The translations under genes were made by a program, and so were the position numbers. From assembly GCA_040954595.2 (NCBI GenBank), contig CM082577.2:11718001-11782000 (forward strand): 64,000 nucleotides of DNA, written 5' to 3'. Numbering within the stretch: position 1 is the first letter of the stretch; each line of letters begins with the position of its first letter. The notes under the pieces were generated by a model. That model saw only the letters and a program-made list of their open reading frames with translations, searched no databases and was not told the DNA's origin. This DNA comes from Balanoglossus misakiensis (lineage: Eukaryota > Hemichordata). Positions 25,110 through 38,625 of the stretch are shown here, one piece after another.

Positions 25110-27899
25110 TCCTCCCGCTTTATCTGAGAAACCAGAAGGATGCATCTGTGTTTTAATTTCCTGGCAGAAAAACTTATCTCAGACTGCAGGGTGCAAGGCA
25201 GAAAGTCGTTTCATATCCTGTCAAGATAAAAATCAAGAAAATTCTCAGCCGAAATTTACCTTTTTTTTTGAATTGGGGATGCTAACTTATTTTAAAGATA
25301 TGAATGCTGACAGTTGGTGCCATTGATGTCTTTTGAGTTTTCTGCGACAATCTGGTCAGGTAATCTTGGTATACCACAATTCCTTTGTCATTTTTTTTGG
25401 CGTCGTGTCTGTCACATACTGTAGTGCGGAGCAGTCAATTCACAGTCTGTGCCGGCATGGGCTTCACTGCTGGCAGATATGGAGATTGAAAGATGAGTTG
25501 ATAAAGCAGCTTCATATTGTATGTCCAGTTCGGCCCTGTGCTCAATGTTTGACATTTCAGCAAAAATGTGTGTTATTCTCTGATGTATAAAATGCTCTCA
25601 GTGGGGAAGCTCCCTATCAAGGCTTTGCCAGGCCTCTCCATATTTAGCAGTTGGGGTCTAGTCATGTGCTAGCCACTATCATTACATGTTTATTTTCTTC
25701 CAGAATAAGACTAGCAGCTCCTAACAAAATAGTCCAATCGGGCTCTCTCTCTAAACGCCAGTTTTGCTCTTGAATTTGACAAAGGAAGTGTGTGTCGTTC
25801 GCTCCCCGGTCAGGATCGCCAGAATGTCGGTGAGTTCTCCAGCATGTTGCTGCATTTGTGTGTGTGTGTGTCTGGTGGACATGCAGCCATCAAGATTTAC
25901 GAGCATGGGTTCAAATATTTGTCTACAGCATTGGGCGGCCATTTGTGGAAAGGTTACAGCCTGGCCTGATGGGCCCATGCAGGCCGCATGGCCAGCCCAG
26001 TGCCATATTCCAACCCTCCCTCATTAGTTTTTCATGCCACATTGCATCTTGCCCCCATTATGGCGGGGGAAATGATACAGAAACGATGGAACTGCGCGAG
26101 AGCGTGTACAATATAGTGGCCGTGAAAAATCCATTCATCACGGATGTGATTCCTGACTCTCTCGCCCTCATTTTAATACCACCATGTGCTGAGTGTGGAT
26201 GACACAGGCCAGTTTCGCTCAACCCCATGCAATGCTATGTCATGACATTTCTTGATAAACATACACACACGCCAACACCAGCTCTGAAGCTGGGACTTCC
26301 TTATTTTCCAATTCTGACTTTCACTTATAATGTTTACAAAGCACTCAGTGTTTTTCCTGTGTTTTCTTCCATAAATTTCGGACAGTGGACATATTTTTTC
26401 ATTCATTCAAGGGGATGTCCGCTCATAGTGAACATAAATGGACGAGGAGGCCTCTTTTTTCCCCAGTGAAACTATACCCAGTATTGCGATGACTGACACT
26501 TGTGTGTTGCGGCCATTGTTCGATACTGCTGGGATTTGGACGTGGAGACATGTAATGTCTCTCTGTTGCCATCAATCAAGAAGTGACTGGTTTAATTGAC
26601 ATCCAGGCACAGACATCAGTGTTTCTGTAGATCAACTATGTGTACATTCTCATCAGAAATCTTTCCATCCCTCCCCCAATCCCTCGAACACTTTTGCACT
26701 ATTGGTGACATACATGTATTGTGTCATATTTCAACAGTGCTTTATTCCACATCATCATTGGTCTGGAGTGACAACGGGATTACGTCATTGGCATCGTTAA
26801 AAGATGCCTAGCCCAGACTTAGAGTTATGATCCCAGTAAAATTTAATCCACTGGAGCATCATGGGACAATGCTGCTTCAGGAACCCCTACTTAGTCAGTG
26901 TGTGTGAATAATGATTGAATAGGAATTTGACAAATATGACAAAGCTTAATTTTCATATTTCACAAAAGGCACGAATGATTAATGATGCTGGTGAAAGAAA
27001 GCAACATGGATCCTGAATGCAAACTCTACACACAGCTCACTCTCGAACAAATGCAGACAATGGAATGCGTAATTCTATCACTTTGTTCCAAGTTGTGAAG
27101 GATCGCCGAGTCCACAAAGTGTACTCCAAGATTATTTTCTGTTGCTTGGTATTTTGAGGTCAGGCATATACTGTATCATCTGGGACACGGCGCTGAATGC
27201 GGTGATGATGGTGGCGATGGTGTTGCTATATATATAATAGCTTTATTCTCCATATCATTAAATATTGGTTTGTGAACTTGTAGAGTGGGCAATTGCTGTT
27301 TAATTGTACTATTGAAGTTGATAACGACATTTTAAGGACATACTGTACTATATTTTCTTTGTTCATTATAAAGCAAAGTCATTGACTTCTATATTCGTCT
27401 ACTGCTGAGAATTTGTTTTTTAATTTAAAAAAAAACCCCACAGTGTTAGATCATGCAAACGGTAAACACTGGTTGAATTGTACATACAGAGGAGATGTTC
27501 TTGTGTGGCATTTGGGTGAAAAAAGCACAAGTAATAATTATTTCTTGAAATGCATGAAATATATTCTGCCTAGGGGAAGAAAAATGGCACTGTCACACAA
27601 CTATGGAAATTGATAGCTTAATAATTTGGTTTGGGGTCAGATTCTTGGCTTGAAGTCTCTTCGCTGAAAGTGATGTCTCAGTTCCCTACGTGAACTTATG
27701 TGGAGTCGTTTATAAACCCGATCTCTGACCTCATTAAGCTGTCTCTGTTTTAATCATCAGAGAGAGAGAAAATATATTTATAGCGTAGCAGCGCAGGATA
27801 TTTTGTCACACAAAGGAGAGGGAGTGTGTGTGTGTCTGTGGCAGTTGAGCTCGGTCGCCTATGGTGAACTCATCTGATGCTAACTGACAGTCAAATTGG

Positions 27900-28295
27900 A
27901 AATTAGCGGAGTATTCGCGTCGTAGGGGCCACGGGAAAATTGAACTCATCCCCACTGGCATTGGTCAACTGTGTATTGCCCCGGTGCATGTGCTGTTGCT
28001 ATTTATGGACTGAGCTTGTTGCGGGGAAAGTGATCCATGCAGCCAGTGGGAAACGGAGGAAGGAACGAACAAGTCTGATATCTCTCCCAGCGTGGCATCA
28101 GATCTCTCTCAGCTCTGGGGCCAAATTAACCACAGTGCATATCCCCACCTGCCACAGTTTCTAAACTGACCCGCCATCGCCGGTCGAAAACTCCGAACTC
28201 CGAAAATCCACAGGACGGCACTGATCGTGAAGGGGCGTGCTTGAAAGCTGTTTTTATTTTTTGAAAGTTCACAACATCCTGCGTCATTCGCGAAG
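27900..28295 (+). promoter_or_regulatory. Candidate promoter/5'UTR before the first exon at 28296
   Basis: GC-richer DNA with scattered CpGs (CGCGTCGTAGG, GCCATCGCCGGTCG, CATTCGCGAAG) leads directly into the ATG at 28296. Inferred from composition and from the phase-0 exon that follows. Confidence 0.27.
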
Positions 28296-28340
28296 ATGAC
28301 GTCTGAAAAGGAGTTGAAGACATCGCATTCACCTCTGAAC
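28296..28340 (+). CDS. Rbfox: Candidate alternative first coding exon of Rbfox (15 codons)
   Basis: The ATG at 28296 opens a 15-codon stretch reading MTSEKELKTSHSPLN that runs straight into a good donor (AAC|GTGAGT, GT at 28341) in phase 0, the phase accepted by the exon at 58623. The nearest upstream in-frame stop is TGA at 28242-28244, so the ATG is the first usable start. It lies at the end of a locally CpG-richer block (about 27900-28330), as expected for a promoter-proximal exon. Vertebrate RBFOX1/2 genes have comparable very short first coding exons joined to a common body, but I see no sequence match to them. The evidence is splice-signal and phase only, and a chance arrangement is possible. 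If real, this intron would be about 30 kb. Confidence 0.4.
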
Positions 28341-29141
28341 GTGAGTAGAGTTTGATTATCACAAAGAGAAGTGGCTTTTGCCAGGTTTTGCGCAATGGTT
28401 TTGTTGTTGTTGTAAGTTGTACACTGTTCCCATTTCATGATTAGTGGAGACTGTGATGGCGGCTGTCAGATAGTTTACACATGGTTTATGTAGCTGGGAA
28501 GATTAGGTGGAAAGTTTATAGGAAGGGAAAACCGTCTGACCCTGATGATAAGAGTGAGCGAGCCAGTGTGTTCCCCTCGAAAAAACACCAAAGGCTACGT
28601 TTCCGCTCAGGAAGAAACATCTCGGATTGAGACCGCAGTCACAGTCAAATCCTCGGTGGGAAAAGTCGACCTACAGGGCCGTGTTTCTTTTAGTACTATA
28701 AACAGTTGAATATGTGACAGTGTGATACATTGAGATGTGCACGTGGCCAGGAAAGTGTTTCTAATTCTAGTGAAGATATGAAAGTGGCACGTCCGTTCTG
28801 TGTGTGTGCGCCACGCTGCGTGTCCATTTTCATGCCTTGACGCGACGTGAATGGATTTGGAACAGAAAAACCACATGCACATTCCGGACGAGTCAAAACT
28901 GAACTAACAAAATGTTTTTACGTGAACATGATAGGTGGAATCTAGAATATCGCATATGGTAGAGTTTGTCACGGCTGAATGTGTTGTGAATGATCGCGGT
29001 CTTTGTCTTGCGTTTCAGTCAGACTGAAAGTGATAGTTATTTTTATGTTCGAATTCTTGAAACATGATGAAATGTTCAGCATTTATCTTTTCTACATAAC
29101 ATGTATGAGTATAGTCAGTATTGTTATTGTGAATAATTTAA

Positions 29142-29215
29142 ATTCAAGTCCGGACTAGAATTCATTTGTCAACAATAACAATGGTCGTTACACACATACA
29201 GGGTATGTTGACAAG
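29142..29215. repeat. Dispersed repeat with GTCAACAATAACAATG, copy 2
   Basis: Has the TTCAAGTCCGGACT start, GTCAACAATAACAATGG at 29168-29184 and the closing TATGTTGACAAG of the copy at 23128-23215. A small inverted-repeat family. Confidence 0.58.
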
Positions 29216-31088
29216 TGAAGTACTGGGTATATTACTATTAGCATGCTGTTTGGAGTAGAACTAGAAATTGCATGGAGTTTATGGATCTTGAACTTCTGTT
29301 AAATTTCATCCGGACTTTGGGCGTTCATTCTGTAGTTTGGTGTCTCAAAATCCCCATTCTTCATCCGCAGCCGCAAGCGCTGTTTCAACTCACTCCCGCT
29401 TTAATGTTTTTCACCCGACGCATTCCTCTGCAGTCACGTGATCTCTCATTGGTTCTTCCTAACACCAGCCAGTCACATGGTTTTATATCCCAGTATCATA
29501 TTACAGTCAGTTTCAAACAAAGGACTTGCCAAAAATACGTGCAGAAATTCACAGAATATGATAACTATAGCCATCGGGACATCGACCGGCAGCCCTAATC
29601 GCAGAGAATTACACTCCTTGTGACAGAAAACTACTGACAGACTTTCATCTTCTCAACCGATTCATTAGCTTGAAATTCCATCACGACAACCGACAACATT
29701 TCACAGTGGATGAAAATACCACAGTGAATTGCACTACATTTCTCCGTAGCCGGTGCATCGGCAGTAATTTGCAAGTGTTTGCCATAATTTTCCAGAAATT
29801 GTAACCCCAGGTCAGACAGACATGAAAATATGTCTATAAAAGTTAAACAGCTGTTGTTATATTTTTTCCGTCGGTGTCGAACTCCCTGACAGATGTCGGC
29901 AGTTTAAAATTCAAATTACATTTCAGGTTTTGAAAAATGTACTGTCATTGGCATGGAGGTGAAAATTTTATAAAAATGAAGCCAAACTTAAAAAGAAAAT
30001 GTCTTTCAAGTCAAACTGTGTGTTTTATAACTTATTGTAAGGTAAATTTTGCACCATATGGAGAGTACATAGTCTGGAAATTGCTGATAATGACACATGT
30101 AGGAGTGGTAATTACAGTTTGTAATCTCTGGGGAATAATCAGCACACATACATTCACACTTGTTCATTTTGTTGGACCGTAGGGAGTCCATTTATTTAAC
30201 TGGGCCACTGAGAACAACACTCGCCAGTATTTGTTACCTGTAATTGGGTCTTGATGCTGAGGGTATTCTGAAATAAATATAAAAAAAAATTGTATCCCTA
30301 TACAATATAGGTTGAACAAATTTGGTTGTAGGAAATGTTATTTTGCATAAGATAAAGTCCCAATGATGTTATCATGGCAAACAACTACAAAGTTGGCTGA
30401 AACTACAAATTATCAAAATTTTCACACCCCCCCCCCTCAGCCAACTACAAAATATCAACATCCCCCCCCCCCCAACCCCGCACACACATTTTCTTGCCAA
30501 ACAAACCCTGATGGTATACATTCACAATGAAATTCTACATAGAAAGACTAACAATATTGCATTTAATATGACGCATGGTGTAGTACCCAGCTCCAAGAGC
30601 AATATGGTACCCAGAGCAGTCGTTTTCTCACTGAATTGGCTGAAGGCAATACATAGCTTCAATTATTTCACCCATCATGTATGGGGCATGACTGCACATT
30701 ATTATTGCCTGGTTTGAAATCATGATGGATTATATGCCTGCTGATGGCAGTGAATTACAATTCCAGATTCTAGCTGCACGGAGGGTTGAACCACCATGAG
30801 CGTTCCAACATAAACTTGATCAGCATATTTACTGTATATTACCGGGGTGAAATTGCCTTATCTGGTTTCCAGATAAACTTATTGTTGTAACTTAATAAAT
30901 AGGCAAACCTGATTAATCCGAAGATTTATTTTCTAAATAAATGAATAAATAAACATTACATGCTAGGACTACATGTAGCCAGTGGTGTGTTGAAGGTTAC
31001 TGTTGTTGTGAACCTTTCCTGAAAATTTGAAATGTAAATGGTCCGTTATTATCCTTGTTAGAACTCTTCCCTGCTTCTCAGTGTTTTT

Positions 31089-31129
31089 GTAAACACTTGT
31101 TTACATGGACACTTGTTTTGGTGTAAACA
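31089..31129. promoter_or_regulatory. Cluster of three forkhead-type motifs
   Basis: GTAAACA (31089-31095), TGTTTAC (31098-31104) and GTAAACA (31123-31129) occur within 41 bp. The last two form a small inverted repeat (CTTGTTTACA / TGTAAACAAG). All match the forkhead core RYAAAYA. Function is not shown. Confidence 0.3.
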
Positions 31130-34039
31130 AGTCGTCAGAGCCTGAACCCCTGTTCCTTGAAGACAAGAACAGGCTTTCTTATCTCCACGCAGTCAAGTGC
31201 AACTTTGCAATTTTAAGATTTAAATTGCCATGACCTTGATCTCGTACTCAGACTGGCGGAAAATTCTTAATAGATTCTTTTGGAGATTATGTTGATCCCT
31301 GGAGATTATCCCTTATTGAAGTGATGGGGATTGTGGTTTGGGAAGGAGCAACTGCTCTTTGCAGATGTTCTTGTCTGTCATATTTGAGTGAGTTGAGTAT
31401 TTGGAGAAACCATTTATTAAAAGGGAATAGCAGTTAGGCACACCTGCGACTTGATGTAAGTACACAAATGCTGAAATTGTCTTTGGGGACAAAGAAGCCC
31501 TGCATCTCTGGAGGAAATTGTTATTTATATGTCTTGAACATCTGTGTCTTGAACGTGGCTAGTGGAATTTGTTTGGAGGTAGGGAGTGGGAGGGAGGGAG
31601 GGGAATGTTGTACTTTGTGTGTTTGGAATAAGCCCTGACAGCAAGATATACCGGAAAATCCTGTGTCATTGTTTGAAGTGTTTCTGTTATTTGCCTGTGA
31701 AGTCATGAACAGTTTCACGTATTAGACTCAGTCCTGTCCTTTCTCATAACACATATAAATACATCCGAGATCATAATTATAATAATCTGTTGACTCATAT
31801 ACATATAGGCTTGCATGTGCCTAAAGTTACATGCATTTCGTCAACACCAGTTCAGTAGCACCCAAAAATACTCATCATGATTGACACATTCTTTGAAAAG
31901 GCCCAAGGTAATTTTAGCAGCAGTAATTGTAATAATACTTTTCTGAACGTGATGGGAAACCGTCTCATTACACACTCAATCATGGGGGAAGGCTTCAAGT
32001 TACTCCACATATAAATTTTCAAAATAGCACTGTGAAAATACTGACAGGTCAGACATCTCTGTTTCGACTCTCCGCTACCTTTGACCTCCTGTTATTTTGA
32101 GTGGTTCCCCAGTAAACCAATCCCCAGCCTGCGGTGGTAATTATATCTGCCGTTTTGTCATCAAAATACTTCAGTCTGTGTCAGCGCCACGAAATGCCGT
32201 AATATCACGTATTGCCAGTATATCATCGCTAACCGCCGTCAGTTGTCTAATTTCCTCATGTAATGTGATTCGCTATCAAAATTCTTCGGCCATCATGTGG
32301 GATTTGCGTGTGAGAGCTGTCAGTCAGATATCTGCCACAGAGGGCGCTATTGATCAACCAAACATCTGAATTGAACAGGCTTGCTAATTACCTGTACATG
32401 TATACATAAATAAGGCATAGGGCAGTGGTATAGTGCCAAACATTATAAGAAGTAGTGATTTACCATGCTCTCATATTTGGGGCACAGCTCAAATTTTTCT
32501 CTATTTTAATACAAAATTATAATAAAATTATAAACAACAAAAATAGTACAGTCCAAAGTGTACAACAAATAGATATCTTGTTGTAAAACGGAAAGTTGCA
32601 TTTTGCAATAAGCATCATGAATTTTTTTTAGAAAAAAACCCTCAAAGACTCAAAATCCAAACAGAAAATAGCAAAGTTCTTATTGTGTTTATTTTAAACA
32701 TACAATTATAAGTGAATTGTAAAGAAATCCATTTTCTACTCACTAGAACGGCTCTCAGGTGGTATTTAAAAATTGTCAAATTATGAATGAGATTTCAAGA
32801 TGGCTGCCCGTTGACAAGGTCTACACTTTGACAGGTAGAATAGCCAGCCGCCTGCTGGCGACCGTGATTTGAGAAGAAAACTTGACTGTAGCAGGGACTG
32901 TTGACTCGCAAGTTGTAGTGCACGCATGCACACACGGTGCGATGATTACACGGGTCAAAACACTTATCACAACCTTGACTCTGGCGCTCAGTAAATTATT
33001 CATTCAATGATTAAAATTTCCGGAGTTTCTTAAATTGAATTAGAGTGTTTTGCTGCATTGTATCGAACAGGGCACGTGGTGTGGAGTGAGTGTTTCAGGC
33101 AGCCGTACTTTGTAAAGATATGAATGATGGCATGCAAACAAATCAATGTTAAACCTTTTAGTTTTACTACATGTACATCGACTTGCTCTTTTTTGAGCAC
33201 AATGTGGTTGAGATATATAAATATGTACCTGTCTTTTTGTGCTTTAGCTCGGTGGTAATGGGGAAGGTCATTCACTGACCTCCCATGTGGCACACAAATT
33301 GAATTTCCTCACAGTAGAATCAAAAAAGGAAGAAAAAAAATCGGTATCTTAGGTTAAGTGTCTGGCTTGTGTATAGCTCTGGGATTGAGAATGTATTCCT
33401 GCCAACAAAATGCTGCGTGGAGTGTTATCATCACGGCAGTTAAGAGTTCAGTTTTTTCTCTCAACAATGAACTGGTCATGAATCAGTGAATTAAGTGATT
33501 TTAAAATTATAGATTTTCGGGGAGTTTCCTTGATCATTCAAACGTGCGGGTAGATCAGTGATAGGTCCAAACTACGATATACAAACTCATTACAATCAGA
33601 GCTCTATTCAGGCTCTGTAACATCAATTTCGCCCAAAAATTAAAAATTCAATCAGAAATGCATCATTTGGTCCTTTATGTGCAGTTGAAAGGCATCGATC
33701 AGCGGCCTTCTCATGCTCAAATCACCAGAAGAAAGACCTCCATTTCTACTCCAGAAGGTTAGCTGTGTAGTCATGGCAACCATTGGGGCCGACATCCTGT
33801 ACATTAATAATAGCGTGATATTTTTTTCCAGTGGAATTGAAAAGAGGTCGGGAGTACCAGGGAATCCAGCTGAGAGATAATAGACACCTTGCTTTTTAAG
33901 TAAATGTTATGTAGGTTGCGAGTGGCCAGAGAGGGAGCAACCATTGCAAGTACAGAAGGAAATGTCGATTCTGTAAACAGAGGTAGGGAGCAGTAGATGG
34001 TTTTACCTGTGATTGACAGGAGAGGGACTTTGCTCATTT

Positions 34040-34465
34040 TGGATTACGTCGCAATCTGTTAGCAAGCTGGGGAGGGACCGGCACACCTAAGTCAGTGTCG
34101 GTGAACAGCATGTCTCTCTCTCAGTGGTAATAATTGGCCGACCGACCAAATTGGAGTAGTTATGCTATTACTTGGCTAATCAATTTTGCCTTTGTGGGAT
34201 ACAGACAAGCTTTGCCAATCCAGACTTGATTTGGCGCTTTTGTTGCCGGTTAAACAGAGAGGTGACAGGCAGGGAAACGCTGGCCGCACTCGCCCGGTGC
34301 TGTGATTTTGAACTCAATCAGCTAAAGGTGTTATCCCATTTACTGTTGGACACTTTTTCACAATTGGCGTGTGTCGCGCCGCGCTCTTGTGTTTGCGTGG
34401 GGGTGCGCTAACGGCTGACCGATCAACCGACCGACGGTGTGTTACTAGAAGTTAATCTAGAGCAG
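34040..34465 (+). promoter_or_regulatory. Candidate promoter/5'UTR before the first exon at 34466
   Basis: A CpG-richer block with CCGACCGAC, CTGGCCGCACTCGCCC, GTCGCGCCGCGC and CCGACCGACGG motifs ends 50 bp before the ATG. No TATA box is evident, as is usual for a CpG-type promoter. The frame stop at 34409 lies inside it. Confidence 0.33.
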
Positions 34466-34618
34466 ATGTTTTCCAAGAAGAATCTGAAACTGCTGAAAGC
34501 TGTGATGTGCGGCAAGAATGGGCAGCAGAGCGCTTCTCTGAATTTGCCGATGTTGTCCTCCATGGCCGTCTATCCCGACTCGCTTGTGCAAATGATTGTC
34601 TGGAAAAATATGATGAAG
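34466..34618 (+). CDS. Rbfox: Candidate alternative first coding exon of Rbfox (51 codons)
   Basis: The ATG at 34466 begins a 51-codon open segment (MFSKKNLKLLKAVMCGKNGQ... ending ...VWKNMMK) that ends at AAG|GTAAAG, GT at 34619-34620, in phase 0. The frame is closed upstream by TAA at 34409-34411, and 34466 is the first ATG after it. The preceding ~400 bp is GC-richer with several CpGs and looks like a promoter/5'UTR block, while the DNA becomes T-rich and intron-like immediately after the donor. The peptide is basic at its start and rich in Met and Leu. It has no domain I recognise and no resemblance to vertebrate RBFOX N-termini. Assignment to Rbfox rests on strand, position and phase compatibility with the acceptor at 58623. 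Confidence 0.5.
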
Positions 34619-36584
34619 GTAAAGAAAATCTCTTTCAGCGTTTTTTTTCTTCTAACCATGTTTTTTTTTTGTGGGAAAGAGTTTCTCGGAGGGAGATTGT
34701 TGATATTTTTTCTCAGTTATACTCGTGTGTTGTTCTGCCATTTTTGCGTTGCCTGTTTCTCAAATATTTTGACCGCACTGTACATGTATATGTCTACTGT
34801 GAGAGGGTATTTTTTTCTGAAGAATTTTTTTTTTCATTTTGGATTGTAATTGTCATTCGATACATTGTATACATGTACCCTTTGGTATTGGTATCATATA
34901 TATTTCATGTAACGTTACACCATTGGATTTATTACATACATGTAGTGTTGTCGCTGATGAACTTTGATATACAAAAATTTTATTGTTCCCAGTTGGTGTA
35001 TATTTTTGTCTGGACATTGCTGTTGATTTGGACGAGGGATGCAAAATATTTACAACCAGAAGTGATTTTGGGATTCATCAATAAGTCTGGATGGTTGAGT
35101 AGGGACATGCCAGTTCAGCATTCTCTCTGAAAAAATAAATTGATTTTCAGAAAACGAAAAAAATCAATCTTGATCATATGAGGAAAATTATATAAAAGTT
35201 GCTTAATGGTGTGCATTGGAAAGTTAATTTAATTTGCGCATAACCTGAATTTCAGGTCAGAGTATCGAGATAATGAATTATATTGCGTAAAGGGATAATC
35301 TCAGGCCTGTATGGGAGACGGACAAACTATCAAGTGAAAATTCATTTACCTGTAACCACATTTCAAGAGATTGTAGTTTTATTTTCGCTATAAAAAATTC
35401 ATCTCTGTACGACTCTTGATTAATGGCAACTTTGGACAATTTCTGTGTGTTACAGTTCTGTGATTGATGATTCATGAGTTTCATTGGTCTGTGAGTAATC
35501 TAGAAATTGAAATTGGTTATGAATAAATCTTCTCTGACCGACATTTTACTTGAAAGAATCAATTGAAACTATAATAAATACATGTGAGTATTTCCGTATT
35601 TTCCAAAACAAGACCTCACAGAATCAGTTATCGCTAAACACCCGTCAATGATGTGAACATAATTGATTAAGCTGATACAAGATTATATCTTGTGTGATTA
35701 GCGTGGTGTTCTGGTTGCAATTTTCACAAGATAAACATTATCCCATTCGTTGTTAACTGTTGTCCAAACTGTTAGGAGAAACATCACTAGCAGTACCCCA
35801 CCGTAAGTACTGTTTACAATGCCTTGAGGTTATGACAGTGACAAATGGCAACCGTGACAGTCAGATTGTTTTGGACACTGAAGTGGAACGGGCATGTCGA
35901 GTCTCCAGGATGATATGAAGGAAATTCCGGCAGAATGTGGTCCTCCAATCAAATTGTTTTTTTCATCTGACTGCAGTTGGTTTAAACAGTCAGATTGGAA
36001 AATGTCAACATTTTGCATGTTTCTACTCGCTGTTATTACAGCACCGAATTGTCTGACTTCAAATGTAAACACACATGAGATTTACAATTCACTGGCCAAA
36101 AAATAATAATTATTTTGGTGTGAAAATGTCTGTACATGTCTGCGCCGAAATCTGAGGGAAGTATTTGTTCGTCACCAAAAACAATACAGAGAATGGAATC
36201 ATTTATTCAACTTAGTGCATTCAACTTTTGTGTAATTATGCTAAAGTGTTGCAGTAATTGGGACTGAGGAGTTAAAATTAATGTTTGTTTTGTGCATTCG
36301 TATCCACCCAAGCAGAAATGAGATTTTGTAGGGCATAAGTTCCAGCATATTTTTTTATCATTCTTCATCCCCCATTTATGGTACATGTATTCAAATTAGT
36401 GACGCAGATAACTGAATGGTGTTATTGCAGAAAACTAGTCTTTTGTCGATTAAATTGAATATTGAAATTTTAAGGAAGGTGCTGAACTGTTTAATGGCTA
36501 AATTTTGAAGGATGCATGCATTAGATATAATTGCGGGGTGCAGCGCTAATCTAATTGAGGCCCGCTTTGATGTCAAGAATGGTG

Positions 36585-36598
36585 GTTTCCTAGGCAAC
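36585..36598. promoter_or_regulatory. RFX X-box-like site
   Basis: GTTTCCTAGGCAAC differs from the symmetrical RFX X-box (GTNRCC-N0-3-RGYAAC) at one position. It sits in a GC-richer, balanced-composition block (about 36530-36900) that looks like a conserved non-coding element rather than ordinary intron. Confidence 0.33.
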
Positions 36599-36987
36599 GC
36601 CGAGGAACGCTAACCCGAGATGTTTATGAATGAAGATGAAATTACTTGGTATTAGGGGTGGAGAGGTCCCATCTAATGCAAGGCTTGCCTCTCGATCCCT
36701 CGTGGCTAGCCCACTCAGATACTTATTACTGACTTCCAAATCACTTCACATGAATCTAAGACCATAATGGAAATCTTATCATTGGCCTGATCCGCTCAGA
36801 AAAAGTCTCTGTGGTTTTTCCGGAGAATGGAGATGCATCCGGAGATGGTTGGGAATCCCGATAAGTGGCGACGGATCCCAAATGTACATCCGGTCAATTT
36901 GCCACAAATCCTTCGCTGCTATTTTCTTCAGTCTTAACAAGTACGTTTACTTGAAATCTCATCTGACATCTCACTGTTGGCTGATAA

Positions 36988-37081
36988 TAACCCGCTCACC
37001 ACCATGGCTAAGCCCAAAATCATTGTTTCCTATACGGTAATGTTGGACCTCTAAAGAGGGAACTGGGGATGACAAAGTTAA
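36988..37081. repeat. Diverged copy of the AACCCTTTCAC mini-element
   Basis: Contains CACCACCATGGCTAAGCCC, ATCATTGTTTCCTATACGG and GACCTCTAAAGAGGGAACTG as in the copy at 15153-15242, with eroded ends (TAACCCGCTCAC and GACAAAGTTAA). Confidence 0.58.
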
Positions 37082-38625
37082 TGTTGCCAGTATCGCTATG
37101 TGAACAACATACATCTAATTGCAAACTACAAACTTGTTCACTTTTGACAGAATATTTTGATCTTTAATTTTTTTAGCAGCCATTTATGTTTTTTTGATCG
37201 CTGAAACAAGCTCATTGGTCAGTTGTCACAACTCAACTCCACACCCTGTGAATGGCAAATACACAGGAAAACTTCAATCATTTTTTTTATCAATATCAAA
37301 AATTAGACCGTCGTAATATTCACATGTTATGTCCATATATAGAGTGAAAGTAGAGTTGTAACTACCACAGTGAGATTCGGAATATATCAGTGATCAAAAC
37401 GAGAGCTCAATGACCTTGATGCTATTTTCTTTTACAATCTTGTTTGCTTCCTAATACTCTTTTAATGGCATAACCGGTATTATGATGGATTTACAAAATG
37501 TAAGGCTAACAACCAAAGAATCTGGATGTAATCAAACATACCCCAGCAGTTCTGTTCCCATTTCATGTTATAATACAGAGTGATATGTTCAGCCGCGGTG
37601 TGCTTCTACAACTGTGAAAAAAATGGAACCACTTCAAATCAAAATGCATGAATAATCTGAACGGCAGTTCCAGTGAACACATTTACTGTAAAAAATGTTC
37701 TGCGAGGAATGAAGCGTAATAGAACCTATTAAATTTCATTGCGTGTAGCTTTCAGAAAACTCTCCTTTCAACTGTGACAATCGCTATGGCATCCATTATT
37801 GAAATACATATAAAAGGTAGCAAGGTATTTTTAAGACTGAATAATGCATGTCACCATCAAGTTAAAGAAAATTTAGGCAGATGGTTCTGCTAAATTTTTT
37901 ATCACTTTTTGTCGTTTTTTCTGTCGTGGCATTTTATGCTATCAATCTTTTCTTTTTTTTTGAGGGGGAGGGGGTTATTTGGCAAGCTGAAATCTTGCAA
38001 ATATTTGATTGATCTGATATAGAAACAGCAATTGCCACTGTCTTCTTCCCCTTACCTTACAGACCTCTTCAAAATCATGCCCAGATTTTGCAATACTTCT
38101 CTAAAATTTCAGTGTTTTATTTAATAGATTTTGTCGTACAAGAAAAACATTGAAATTCTTTTCTTTCACTTCAAAGCAGTTTACAGACTAGAATGATTAT
38201 CAGAAAAGTATATGGTCTATGGTAGACTGAGGGGGGGGGGTATATGCCTCCAGAAACTTGAGATTGTCAGTACTCAGGTACTACTTTCTTTGCAAAACAC
38301 TCTTGAAAATAGGAATTCACTTTGAATGTATTAAGGAGCTATATGGAATTATTAGTGGACCAGGTAGGAGTGGGTACAAAGGAGCATTTGTAGTGCAGGC
38401 AAATTAGACTTTTGTCATTGAATTTCCTCTGTAAAATATTACCTGGTGGAACGTATACGACTTAAGTTCAATTAGTCTAGAAACAACTCAAGCATTGTAC
38501 CTTAGCAAGCAGCCAGCGATATGATACTGATGTAATTAAAAAGCAGCAAAGTGGAAAATTTAATTCGTGTTTGAAAAGGAGGCATAATGTAATTGTGTAT
38601 GTGTGCATAGTTTATTTAGAAGGTA

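Larger units (their letters stand above)
1..28295. other. Non-coding region 5' of the first supported Rbfox exon
   Basis: No exon can be supported here. The DNA is AT-rich, dense in TACATGTA palindromes, and carries the repeats listed separately. GC-richer, balanced-composition blocks at about 2280-3360, 4100-4340, 18290-18660 and 25750-26200 look like possible conserved non-coding elements or untranslated exons. It may be upstream intron of Rbfox or intergenic DNA; the sequence does not decide. Confidence 0.6.
28341..34465 (+). other. Intronic/non-coding interval between the first two candidate first exons
   Basis: Holds the second GTCAACAATAACAATG repeat, two poly-C runs (30427-30436, 30462-30473), the forkhead motif cluster, and a balanced-composition block at 32090-32380 that includes CCACAGAGGGCGC, a weaker CTCF-like core. 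No exon seen. Confidence 0.5.

Noticed and set aside
34507-35130. Longest open frame in the window (207 codons, +), overlapping the candidate exon at 34466
   Set aside because: It has no ATG at its start and reads through the donor into T-rich intron, giving Phe/Tyr/Val-rich translation typical of AT-rich non-coding DNA.
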